Source: Bacteroidota bacterium (GTDB lineage Bacteria > Bacteroidota > Bacteroidia > Cytophagales > Cyclobacteriaceae). From it: 57,146 nt of DNA. Positions 34,976-43,110 of the stretch are shown here, one piece after another. Made by a program: the position numbers and the translations under genes. The notes beneath the pieces were generated by a model. It had not been told where the DNA came from. It searched no databases and saw only the letters and a list, made by a program, of their open reading frames with translations. Location of the stretch: the NCBI GenBank assembly GCA_023417785.1, contig JAEZEH010000123.1, positions 1 to 57,146 on the forward strand, in the 5' to 3' direction. Each line of letters opens with the position of its first letter. Within the stretch, counting starts at the first letter, position 1.

Positions 34976-36211
34976 ATGGTACTGAACTACATCTGGGTAT
35001 CCTTTTTCATTATCGGTTTCATTGTTGCGCTGATCAAGCTGATTTTCTTCCAGGATACCGAAGTCTTTCCCGCGATGCTTCAGTCGACTTTCGATAACGC
35101 AAGAACCGGATTTGAAATTTCGATTGGACTAACCGGAGTGATGTCGCTGTGGCTCGGGTTGATGCGCATCGGCGAAAAAGGCGGCATGGTGCCAATTCTG
35201 TCACGTGTTGTCGGACCATTTTTTTCCAGACTGTTTCCTGAGGTACCAAAGAATCACCCCGCTACCGGTTCGATCATCATGAACTTCAGCGCCAACATTC
35301 TCGGCCTCGACAATGCAGCAACTCCTTTAGGATTAAAGGCAATGACCGAATTGCAGGAGATCAACCCCAACAAGGATGTCGCCTCGAATGCGCAAATTAT
35401 GTTTCTGGTTCTGAATGCATCGGGGCTTACGATCATCCCGATATCAATCCTCGCCGATCGCGCCATCCTCGGGTCCGTCGATCCCACCAGTATATTTATC
35501 CCTACCCTTCTGGCAACGTATTTCTCTACCTTCTTCGGATTGCTTTACGTATGCATCCGGCAGCGGATCAATTTGCTGGATCCTGTTCTTCTGGCATACA
35601 TAGTCGGTGTCACAGCCCTCATCGGTGGCACGATGTATCACTTCTACGGCTTGCCTCCCGAAGAAATCAAGAAGCAATCTTCGATGGCAACGGGGATCAT
35701 AATCTTCTCAATAATCGTTTGCTTTATCCTTCTCGGATTAAGGAAACGCATTCCGATCTTTGAGACCTTTGTTGAAGGTGCGAAGGAAGGCTTCAATACG
35801 TCTATCAAGATCATCCCTTTTCTAATCGGAATACTTGTCGCCATTGGGGTTTTCAGACAGTCGGGCACACTGAAGTACATGGAAGACGGAATTGGTATGG
35901 CTGTGGCGGCCGCGGGTCTGGACACAGATTTCGTTCCGGCTATTCCCGTAGCATTACTCAAGCCGTTAACGGGACAGGGAGCGCGCTCTATGATGATTGA
36001 AGTGACGAAGGCCCATGGCGGTCCCGATGCATTCGTTGGCCAGGTCGCGAGTATCCTTCGGGGTTGCGCTGAAACCACTTTATATCTGCTGGCGCTTTAT
36101 TTCGGTTCAGTGAATGTAAGAAACACGCGGTACGCTGTAACAGGTGGGTTAATTGCTGACTTCACTGGGGCCATCGCGGGTATCATAATCGCCTATATCT
36201 TCTTCCATTAA
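34976..36211 (+). CDS. Nucleoside recognition domain protein (SpmA-SpmB fusion-like)
   Basis: A 411-residue inner-membrane protein of about ten membrane segments composed of two gate-type nucleoside recognition domains. Domain one holds NFSANILGLDNAATPLGLKAM, a region seen in SpmA; domain two holds the LLKPLTGQGARSMM and CAETTLYLLALYFG regions seen in SpmB. In spore formers the two are separate proteins; here, as in many Bacteroidota that do not sporulate, they are fused. The fused family has no established function; transport or recognition of a nucleoside-like or peptidoglycan-like molecule has been suggested for relatives. No sporulation genes are in view. Confidence 0.9.
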   Translation: MVLNYIWVSFFIIGFIVALIKLIFFQDTEVFPAMLQSTFDNARTGFEISIGLTGVMSLWLGLMRIGEKGGMVPILSRVVGPFFSRLFPEVPKNHPATGSIIMNFSANILGLDNAATPLGLKAMTELQEINPNKDVASNAQIMFLVLNASGLTIIPISILADRAILGSVDPTSIFIPTLLATYFSTFFGLLYVCIRQRINLLDPVLLAYIVGVTALIGGTMYHFYGLPPEEIKKQSSMATGIIIFSIIVCFILLGLRKRIPIFETFVEGAKEGFNTSIKIIPFLIGILVAIGVFRQSGTLKYMEDGIGMAVAAAGLDTDFVPAIPVALLKPLTGQGARSMMIEVTKAHGGPDAFVGQVASILRGCAETTLYLLALYFGSVNVRNTRYAVTGGLIADFTGAIAGIIIAYIFFH

Positions 36212-36315
36212 CCTGTATGTCAATGCAGGTCATGTGACTTTTGATGTAAGGAATATGGCCATATAAAACCCCCTGTTTGTTTGTTTAACTGCCTGATCAA
36301 AGTTATCATTGTTAT

Positions 36316-36765
36316 ATGGAAAAGAAAGCGGAAATACAGAAGACGATCTACGACAACGCCAAGACTCACTTCCTTGGAAACTTCCCGGATTCACTTCCCA
36401 TTGAACAAGCTTATGTTCATATAGGAATCTATCTTGGATGGATCATCGATTCCGCTTTATACTCGGAATACTTCGAAGATGAAGCTTCCAATCAGATCTT
36501 CCGCTTCAGACGCAGAGAGATTTCGTGCACGATACTTAGCGAAATATGGGACGGCTATCTCGGATATGAATTATTCAGTCGCCAGGGCAATATGTTCACC
36601 TATTACTATTATGGTGGTGGTCTGTACCGGAATGATTATGATGAGATCCTGGTAAAGACGTTGCCTTCAATCTACCACGTTACCGATTCATGGGAAAACT
36701 ATGAGAAGATGAAAATGCGAATTGACATGCGGTTCCAGGATTGGAAGCGACTGATATCAGTCTGA
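36316..36765 (+). CDS. DUF7832-like hypothetical protein (149 aa)
   Basis: A 149-residue cytoplasmic protein with no signal or membrane segment. The conserved-looking core is NFPDSLPIEQAYVHIGIYLGW, resembling the DUF7832 family, followed by aromatic-rich FTYYYYGGG and YDEILVKTLPSIYHV. I assign the family from memory of its pattern and could be wrong. Members are sometimes found near polymorphic toxin systems as immunity-like proteins, but no toxin gene is visible here. It is convergent with the 36811-38604 gene. Confidence 0.65.
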   Translation: MEKKAEIQKTIYDNAKTHFLGNFPDSLPIEQAYVHIGIYLGWIIDSALYSEYFEDEASNQIFRFRRREISCTILSEIWDGYLGYELFSRQGNMFTYYYYGGGLYRNDYDEILVKTLPSIYHVTDSWENYEKMKMRIDMRFQDWKRLISV

Positions 36766-36810
36766 TCGTTCACTTACATCGTCGTATCTTCAAAACGGCT
36801 TCGTCCACTT

Positions 36811-38604
36811 TTATCGCAGCATCTTACCGTTCTTATCAATGACACTCTCTGCGGCATCCGCACGTATCACAAATTCTCCTGATTCCATCTTATAGTCCAG
36901 CTCTGTCGGAATGAAAGGCAATGTATAATTTGAACTCCATGCCAGTCCGTCGGAGCGGTAGATCTTTGCCAGGGTAGCCGGATACTTATTGTCTTTCCCG
37001 GCCTTCTCGGAGTACAGTAAAACATAAAAGACCTGTCCAGCCCCATCAGAGTATGCCAGGGTTTTAGCAAAAGGAAACGACGACTGCCTGAACAGGGGCT
37101 TGTTTACCGGAAATGAAATACGAATGTCCGGAATACGGGAAGGCGTAATAGAATAAAAGTATCCGTCGGCGGTTAAAGAGTCCTTGAAGTGTAGCCCTAC
37201 CGTAAATTTTTCGTCAACCACCGTCAGTGGCATAAAACGTGATGGCTCGATAACAGGGAAAAGCGGAATTGAGTCACTTTCATTCACTACCATCCACCGT
37301 AAAGACGTCTCGAGGTTCTCAAGTCGTTGGCTCCGAATTTCCTTTTCCCTCGCGGAAAAGTCTTTCATCACTTTGAGGAAGCTCCTTAGAACTGTAGCAT
37401 TGCCATAGGTATTGGTGACAAAATGATTATAGTTTTGCAATTCCTTTTCAAAATCGCGTGCGAGAATTTCTCCAGCCAGACTATCGAGACGTACCACGTG
37501 ATCAAGTTCCTTTTTTGCCAGACCGAGTTGCAGATGCAAATCTGACGAATCTTTAAGCTTGAAATTTTCAATAACTACAGACCTGTATTCAAGATCGGCG
37601 ATTTTGACGGCAAAGATATCCATGGGGAAAGGCTGTGGGTCGTACTTGCTTAACTTCTCAAGCAACAACCGATCTATCAGCTTAGTCAGGTCGTTTTTAA
37701 CAGAAGCAGAATCTTCTTTGAGTTTTTCGCGAAGTTTGTTCACCTCGATATCGTATGAGATCAGGTGATCGCGGATAGGAATGATCTCCTTTTCAATCGC
37801 ATCCCTGGCCCTATCCGCCCAACTCTTATAATCCCATACCTCCACGTCATCCTTATAAAAATCTGCAGAAGAAAGCCCATCCTGTTTGAAGTTTTTAAGC
37901 TCAACCATTTCCAGGGTCTGATTGTATCCGATCTTTCCGAGCATTGCCACACTTCCTTTGTACTGGTTGAAGGCCCGCTCACAGGAATCGAAGCGCACGG
38001 AAAGCGTTTTCATTTTTTCCATCAGCGCTGAATCAGCGCGCAGATAAAGTTCCTTTTCTTCCTGGTAGCTTTCGTCGATCGATGCGTATAATGCCTGAGA
38101 CTTTTTGTATAGCGTATCCGACATTGAGAAAAAGTGCTTGACCATCTTAACGCGATCAATACGTTCGCGAAGCGACTCCATGCGCTTCTCAAGGTCGAAC
38201 TGAACATCTGAAAGCTTCACTCCGAAGTCACCGGTACGAAGGTCGCGACGATTATATGCCTGGTAATATTCGTCATTCCGCTTGATCTCCTTTTCAGTGA
38301 CGGTCCGATAAGCCTTGTCGTAAAACTGGATGGCCGAATCCATCCGCGCTATTGCCAGTTCGGTGTGCTTCAGCACGTCATCCCGTCCGGACTTGTCCTG
38401 ATAGATAATTCCCATAAACAGAAATGCATTGGGGTTATCTGTATTGTCTTTCAGGTAGCTCTTAAGAAACGGTTCCGCTGCCTCATATTGTTTGGTACTC
38501 AGCAGGCCCCATATGTCTTTATATTTGATCTTTTTCTGGGCAAAAACGGGCTGGGCGAACATCGCAAACCCGCACACAAATAAGAAAAAAGCCGATATAC
38601 GCAT
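36811..38604 (-). CDS. Secreted TPR/coiled-coil protein of unknown function
   Basis: A 597-residue protein with a signal peptide (MRISAFFLFVCGFAMFAQPVFAQ). Residues ~30-115 look like TPR units (LLSTKQYEAAEPFLKSYLKDNTDNPNAF and a following helix pair); residues ~130-440 are highly charged helices of coiled-coil character; the last ~150 residues are beta-rich (TVGLHFKDSLTADGYFYS... and FVIRADAAESVIDKNG). No catalytic motif is evident and I recognise no family with certainty. The protein probably works in the periplasm or at the outer membrane. It is divergent from the TlpA-like gene (68 bp apart). Confidence 0.8.
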   Translation of the reverse strand: MRISAFFLFVCGFAMFAQPVFAQKKIKYKDIWGLLSTKQYEAAEPFLKSYLKDNTDNPNAFLFMGIIYQDKSGRDDVLKHTELAIARMDSAIQFYDKAYRTVTEKEIKRNDEYYQAYNRRDLRTGDFGVKLSDVQFDLEKRMESLRERIDRVKMVKHFFSMSDTLYKKSQALYASIDESYQEEKELYLRADSALMEKMKTLSVRFDSCERAFNQYKGSVAMLGKIGYNQTLEMVELKNFKQDGLSSADFYKDDVEVWDYKSWADRARDAIEKEIIPIRDHLISYDIEVNKLREKLKEDSASVKNDLTKLIDRLLLEKLSKYDPQPFPMDIFAVKIADLEYRSVVIENFKLKDSSDLHLQLGLAKKELDHVVRLDSLAGEILARDFEKELQNYNHFVTNTYGNATVLRSFLKVMKDFSAREKEIRSQRLENLETSLRWMVVNESDSIPLFPVIEPSRFMPLTVVDEKFTVGLHFKDSLTADGYFYSITPSRIPDIRISFPVNKPLFRQSSFPFAKTLAYSDGAGQVFYVLLYSEKAGKDNKYPATLAKIYRSDGLAWSSNYTLPFIPTELDYKMESGEFVIRADAAESVIDKNGKMLR

Positions 38605-38672
38605 TTCAGACGGAATTTAACTTCGAAAATACTTAAATTTCAGGGATTCAGAAACGTATTGCCGACCGGATT

Positions 38673-39293
38673 ATGGAACAGAACCAAAAAAACAAGTTTT
38701 CGTCCCGCATGCTCAAATACCTGCGTCCGGCAGGACCATGGGTGTTTTACATCGTACTTTTCCTGGTGCTTCGCTATACCGGCGCACTGGGATCCATATC
38801 GACGGCCGCACAATCGGCGCTATTCAAAACAGGCGTGATGGATGCAACTCCCGACGATCCCACGCCTCGCGATGCTGCCAAAAAGTTTGATTATGATTTC
38901 AGCTTGTTGGATGCTGATGGCAATAAAGTCGACGTGGCTTCATTCAAAGGCAAAGTAATCTTTATCAACTTATGGGCTACCTGGTGTGGTCCCTGCCGTG
39001 TTGAAATGCCTTCGATTCAAAACCTGTACAACACCGTTGATAAGGATAAAATTGTTTTTGTGATGCTGGCGTTGGATCAGAAGGACCCATTCAATAAAGT
39101 TAATCAGTACATTCGTGAGAAAGAGTTCACCTTCCCCGTTTACTTCCCGGCCAGTTCGCTACCCGAGATGCTTCAGGTGCGAAGTATCCCTACGACATTT
39201 GTCATAAACGCGCAGGGTGTCGTAGTTCACAAAAAAATGGGTACCGCGAATTATGACACAGAGGAATTCAAAAACTTTCTGAAACAGCTATAG
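38673..39293 (+). CDS. Membrane-anchored TlpA/ResA-like thioredoxin
   Basis: A 206-residue periplasm-facing thioredoxin-fold protein with one N-terminal membrane segment (about residues 20-38). The active-site motif is WCGPC (Cys105, Cys108), with the cis-Pro loop RSIPTTFVI. It belongs to the AhpC/TSA-TlpA-type reductases that reduce disulfides in periplasmic proteins, for example in cytochrome maturation. No partner such as CcdA is adjacent. A second secreted gene follows 111 bp downstream. Confidence 0.93.
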   Translation: MEQNQKNKFSSRMLKYLRPAGPWVFYIVLFLVLRYTGALGSISTAAQSALFKTGVMDATPDDPTPRDAAKKFDYDFSLLDADGNKVDVASFKGKVIFINLWATWCGPCRVEMPSIQNLYNTVDKDKIVFVMLALDQKDPFNKVNQYIREKEFTFPVYFPASSLPEMLQVRSIPTTFVINAQGVVVHKKMGTANYDTEEFKNFLKQL

Positions 39294-39404
39294 TTCCAGC
39301 GATTGTTCAGGTATCAATACGCCAGCCGGGTGTCACGATCAATATCCGAGCCCGAGTTTTATATAAATGATTTTAGGAGTAAAATTGGATTACAAACAAA
39401 CTTT

Positions 39405-40097
39405 ATGAAAAACCTTCTTGTATTCGCTTTGCTGATGATTATCGGTATCACAGCTTCCTCACAGTGTAACACGTTTTTTCCGCTCCGCGAAGGTGTCAAA
39501 TATCAGTACGACTTGTATGATAAGAAAGAAAAGCTGACCATGCGGACAAACCAATGGTTGAAGAATGTGTCCGGCGCAGGCAATTCCATGAAAGCCACGA
39601 TGGTCCAGGAAATGATCGATGTAAAAAAGGATGAGCCCATTGCCTCTACGGAAACGGAATGGACTTGCGAGAACGGCACCCTGCACTTTGCCCTGAACAA
39701 CCTTGCTATCGACGGTGCGGTGGCGCCGGGAAGCGGCATGACCGTTGATTTTTCGGGGGACCAGATGGATATACCATCCGATATGCAGGTAGGTCAGGCG
39801 TTGAAAGACCTTACCTATCAGATCAAGATGGGAATGTCGGGTATGACCGTTATGAATCGAAGTTATAATGTAAAGGACAGAAAGGTCGAAGCCGAGGAAA
39901 AGGTTACTACGCCAGCCGGAACTTTCGATTGTTACAAAGTCAGCTTCACTACAGACAGCAAGGGCGGTATCGGGTCGGGAACGATAAAAACCATTGTATG
40001 GTACTCCAAAGACACAGGGATGGTCAAGACGGAGAACTATTCAGACAAAGGAAAACTGATGAGCCGGCAGGTCCTTTCAAAAATTGAAAAACTATAA
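39405..40097 (+). CDS. Secreted TapB/DUF3108-like protein
   Basis: A 230-residue protein starting at MKNLLVFALLMIIG; an upstream in-frame extension of 34 codons lacks a signal and is rejected. The signal ends near SSQ. The mature part begins CNTFFPLREGVKYQYDLYDKK and ends TIVWYSKDTGMVKTENYSDKG, a pattern like the DUF3108/TapB-like secreted proteins, a beta-barrel lipid-binding fold. Function unknown; Bacteroidota often carry several copies. It is convergent with the permease remnant at 40159-40588. Confidence 0.7.
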   Translation: MKNLLVFALLMIIGITASSQCNTFFPLREGVKYQYDLYDKKEKLTMRTNQWLKNVSGAGNSMKATMVQEMIDVKKDEPIASTETEWTCENGTLHFALNNLAIDGAVAPGSGMTVDFSGDQMDIPSDMQVGQALKDLTYQIKMGMSGMTVMNRSYNVKDRKVEAEEKVTTPAGTFDCYKVSFTTDSKGGIGSGTIKTIVWYSKDTGMVKTENYSDKGKLMSRQVLSKIEKL

Positions 40098-40128
40098 CCA
40101 AATCGAATCAAAGTTACGAGATAAGAGA

Positions 40129-40152
40129 GAGGCGGTCCGAAAAGACGGCCTC
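40129..40152. terminator. Possible terminator hairpin between convergent genes
   Basis: GAGGCGGTC (40129-40137) pairs with GACGGCCTC (40144-40152) with one G-G mismatch and a 6-nt loop. The stem is GC-rich and sits between two convergent genes but lacks a long T run. Confidence 0.45.
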
Positions 40153-40158
40153 ACTTGT

Positions 40159-40588
40159 TTAGGTGTCTTTCAGAACGTCAACGGGGTTGCACCAAGAGTT
40201 CTTGTAAGACTGGTAACTTACGGTCACCAGCGCAAGCATTCCAAGAGCCAGTCCGCTTACAACGAATAACATTGGATCTATCGAGGTTCGGTAGGCAAAA
40301 TTCTGAAGCCACTTTACGGCTACATACCATGCCACAGGTACAGTGACCAGAAACCCGATCAGCACCAGTTTGATAAAATCCCATGAAAGCAACCGGACAA
40401 TGTCGCGATCAGAGGCAGCATGGACTTTACGAATTCCGATTTCACGCTTTCGTTGTTCCGTAAGGAACGATGTCAAGCCAAGCAGCCCGAGACAGGCCAC
40501 CAAAATAGCCAGTGCGGAAAACGTAGACAATGTAATTCAGATTTTTGGTAAGATTTCGCAGTGCGATTTTCAGGTAGTTTCTGATCAT
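40159..40588 (-). pseudogene. MacB/FtsX permease reduced by internal deletion (both ends only)
   Basis: The ATG at 40588 opens a frame coding MIRNYLKIALRNLTKNLNY, the standard N-terminus of the ~800-residue Bacteroidota permeases seen next door. About 50 bp later, in a different frame, the sequence continues with the normal C-terminal end (FSALAILVACLGLLGLTSF, EQRKREIGIRKV, to NPVDVLKDT and a TAA). The upstream frame stops matching after about 19 residues, and the downstream frame has a TGA just before the match. The junction lies near 40530-40540 and about 650 codons are missing, so this is a deletion-derived pseudogene. It begins 9 bp after the next permease stop, so it was the third member of a tandem array. 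Confidence 0.85.
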
Positions 40589-40597
40589 TTGGTAAGC

Positions 40598-43099
40598 TTA
40601 CTCGTCTTTCAAAACATTCGATGGGTTTGTACTCGCGGCGCGCAACGCGATATAACCCACGCATACGAGCGCGAACAGCAGAGCACCTGCACCCGTGGCG
40701 AGGAATACCCACGGTTTAATCTCGATTCGATAGGCATACCCGTCGAGCCAGCGTTGCATAAACACCCAGGTCACGGGTGTAGCCACAATCAGTGACATAG
40801 CAATCAATCGGATGTACTGGATATTCAGCAACAAATAAATTCGCGACAGTGAGGCACCAAACACCTTACGGATACCGATCTCCTTTTTGCGTTGCTCTGC
40901 GGAATAGGATACCAATCCCACCAGACCGACAAGGGCGATGATCAGGGCTAGCGTTGTGAAGATAAAAAATAACGTTCCCATTATTTCTTCAGCCTCGTAC
41001 TGCTTCCGATGATCAGCATCAAAGAATGAGTACTCTATCGGCGACTCAGGAGCAAACCTGGTCCACCTTTCTTCAATTCCCGCGACCATTGATGAAATGT
41101 TCTTTGTCGTGTACCTAACCAGGAGAACACGCTCACCACCCCAAACCGGAGCATCAATATGATAGAAGATCGTCGGCGCATTATTTTGATAAAGGTTCTG
41201 AAAATGGAAGTCTTTCAAAACACCGACGACTTCAGCCGCAACCTGGCCATCGCCGGCATAGGTGATTTTTTTTCCGAGCGCTTCTTCGGGTATCCAGCCC
41301 AAAGCCTGAGTAGCGGCTTCGTTGATAATCACTTTGTTCATGTCTCCCGTGAAAGACTCATCAAATGCGCGCCCGGCAGCAATCTTAAGGCCGGTGGTTG
41401 ACACGAAATGCTCATCGATCTTGTATTGCGAGAGGGTAATTTTCCGATCATCACTTTCCCTGGTGAAGATATCCTCGGCGGGGTATCGGACGTCGGTCGA
41501 TATCGAAGCCGACGTGACTCCGGGGATTTCCAATAATTCGTTTCTGAAGGCATCTACCTTCTCGCCAAGGGCAGCACCACGACTGATGGTAATGAGATTA
41601 TCTTTGTCGAACCCGACATCTGCCGAAAGAAAGAAATTTAACTGTTGAAAAACGATCACGGTGCCCGTCATCAACGCAATGGCTATACTAAACTGAAACA
41701 CTACCAGCGCGTTTCGGAGGCGACCGGATCTGAAACCGGAAGCCACTTTACCTTTCAGGACCTCCGCGGGACGAAAATGCGTAAGATAGAACGCTGGATA
41801 AAGACCCGCGAGAAATCCCGTCAGGATCGCGAACGCCAGGATGCCTGATACGAACAGATAGGGATTGACGTCGGTAAGCGGAATGTAAATATTAAGTGGT
41901 AGCAGGGCAAGACGCAGGATCTCCATTATACCCAATCCGGCCACTACCGCAATCAAAGCGATCAGGACATGTTCGATCTGGAATTGCATGACCATGGCGA
42001 CCCGGGTCACACCAAGTGTTTTCTTTACACCCACCTCTTTAGCGCGATTCGCGGCCCGGGCCGTGGACAGATTTACAAAGTTAATTATTGCAATCAAAAG
42101 GATGAAGCATCCCACGCCGCTCATCATATACACAAAGGTTATATCCCCCGTAGGGCCCAACCGGTTGCCGATCGAAAGGCTGTCGGTCATTGAACCGGAG
42201 TGCAGGTGGATGTCTTTAACCGGCTGCAAGAACAAGCTCCAGTTCCCTTTTTCGCGAGCGAACTCCTGATAATCCATACCAATCCGCTCAAATGTTGCGG
42301 GAGCATGGCGGTCACCAAAGAGATGCAGTTTTTTCTGAAGGGCTGCCACGTCAGAACCTGGTTTTAACTTGATGTAAGTCACCACTTGCGTCCAAATCCA
42401 GCTCCATTCGAACGCTTTCACCCTGGGGTTAGTCGGCATGGAGAGTAGATAATCAAAATGAAAGTGAATATTCTTGGGTTGCTTCGCGGTCACACCGGTG
42501 ACTTCAACAAGAATTGTTTCGGTCGGATCAAAGGGCCCTCCTTCAGGCGCCACTGCACCATCGGTTGCAATCTCAAGTTGTTTTCCCAGCGCGGGTTCAT
42601 TCCCAAAAAGTTTTAATGCAGCTTCTTCGGAGATAACGACTTTGTCCTTTCCGACAAGCGCTGTGGCCGGGTTTCCTTCTTTCAACCGGAAGTTGAAAAA
42701 TGAAAAGAAAGTCGAGTCTGCGGCGAAAATTTCATTGAACCCTTCGTTGAATGCTTTTGAACTCCCATCATTATCCACATATCTCACGGTGTGCGGCCCC
42801 GGCGTGTTGATCCGAAGTATCTGCTCAATCTCAGGAAACTCTGCCTCCAGCGCACCGGCTACTGCTGGCCCTGTCGAATGGAATATCCCACCCCCAGGTC
42901 TCCAGATATGGGTCATGTTAACCCGGTAGAGCCGATCCACATCCGGGTGATCGCGATCGAATGTGAATTGATGATAGACATAAAGGAATAAGACGATACT
43001 GGTCGCAAGCCCCAGGGCGAGACCTCCTATCTTTATCACCGAATAAGCGCCGTCGCGTTTGATGTTTCTTATTGCAAGAGAAATATTTCTTATCAGCAT
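40598..43099 (-). CDS. MacB/FtsX-type ABC permease
   Basis: An 833-residue inner-membrane permease of the Bacteroidota type with two MacB_PCD/FtsX units. The N-terminus (MLIRNISLAIRNIKRDG, then a first membrane helix at about 20-42) leads to a periplasmic domain, then membrane helices near residues 300-440, a second periplasmic domain, and three helices near 690-830 with RKKEIGIRKVFGASL and NPSNVLKDE at the end. Such permeases export lipopeptides, antimicrobials or envelope proteins with a separate ATPase; no ATPase gene is adjacent here. It is the second gene of the array, 11 bp downstream of 43111-45540. Confidence 0.92.
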   Translation of the reverse strand: MLIRNISLAIRNIKRDGAYSVIKIGGLALGLATSIVLFLYVYHQFTFDRDHPDVDRLYRVNMTHIWRPGGGIFHSTGPAVAGALEAEFPEIEQILRINTPGPHTVRYVDNDGSSKAFNEGFNEIFAADSTFFSFFNFRLKEGNPATALVGKDKVVISEEAALKLFGNEPALGKQLEIATDGAVAPEGGPFDPTETILVEVTGVTAKQPKNIHFHFDYLLSMPTNPRVKAFEWSWIWTQVVTYIKLKPGSDVAALQKKLHLFGDRHAPATFERIGMDYQEFAREKGNWSLFLQPVKDIHLHSGSMTDSLSIGNRLGPTGDITFVYMMSGVGCFILLIAIINFVNLSTARAANRAKEVGVKKTLGVTRVAMVMQFQIEHVLIALIAVVAGLGIMEILRLALLPLNIYIPLTDVNPYLFVSGILAFAILTGFLAGLYPAFYLTHFRPAEVLKGKVASGFRSGRLRNALVVFQFSIAIALMTGTVIVFQQLNFFLSADVGFDKDNLITISRGAALGEKVDAFRNELLEIPGVTSASISTDVRYPAEDIFTRESDDRKITLSQYKIDEHFVSTTGLKIAAGRAFDESFTGDMNKVIINEAATQALGWIPEEALGKKITYAGDGQVAAEVVGVLKDFHFQNLYQNNAPTIFYHIDAPVWGGERVLLVRYTTKNISSMVAGIEERWTRFAPESPIEYSFFDADHRKQYEAEEIMGTLFFIFTTLALIIALVGLVGLVSYSAEQRKKEIGIRKVFGASLSRIYLLLNIQYIRLIAMSLIVATPVTWVFMQRWLDGYAYRIEIKPWVFLATGAGALLFALVCVGYIALRAASTNPSNVLKDE

Positions 43100-43110
43100 C
43101 TGTTTGATGT

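Noticed and set aside
40159..40530. Intact 123-residue membrane protein gene
   Set aside because: It aligns with the C-terminal end of FtsX-type permeases, starts only at TTG, and the matching N-terminus lies just upstream in another frame; a deletion remnant explains it better.
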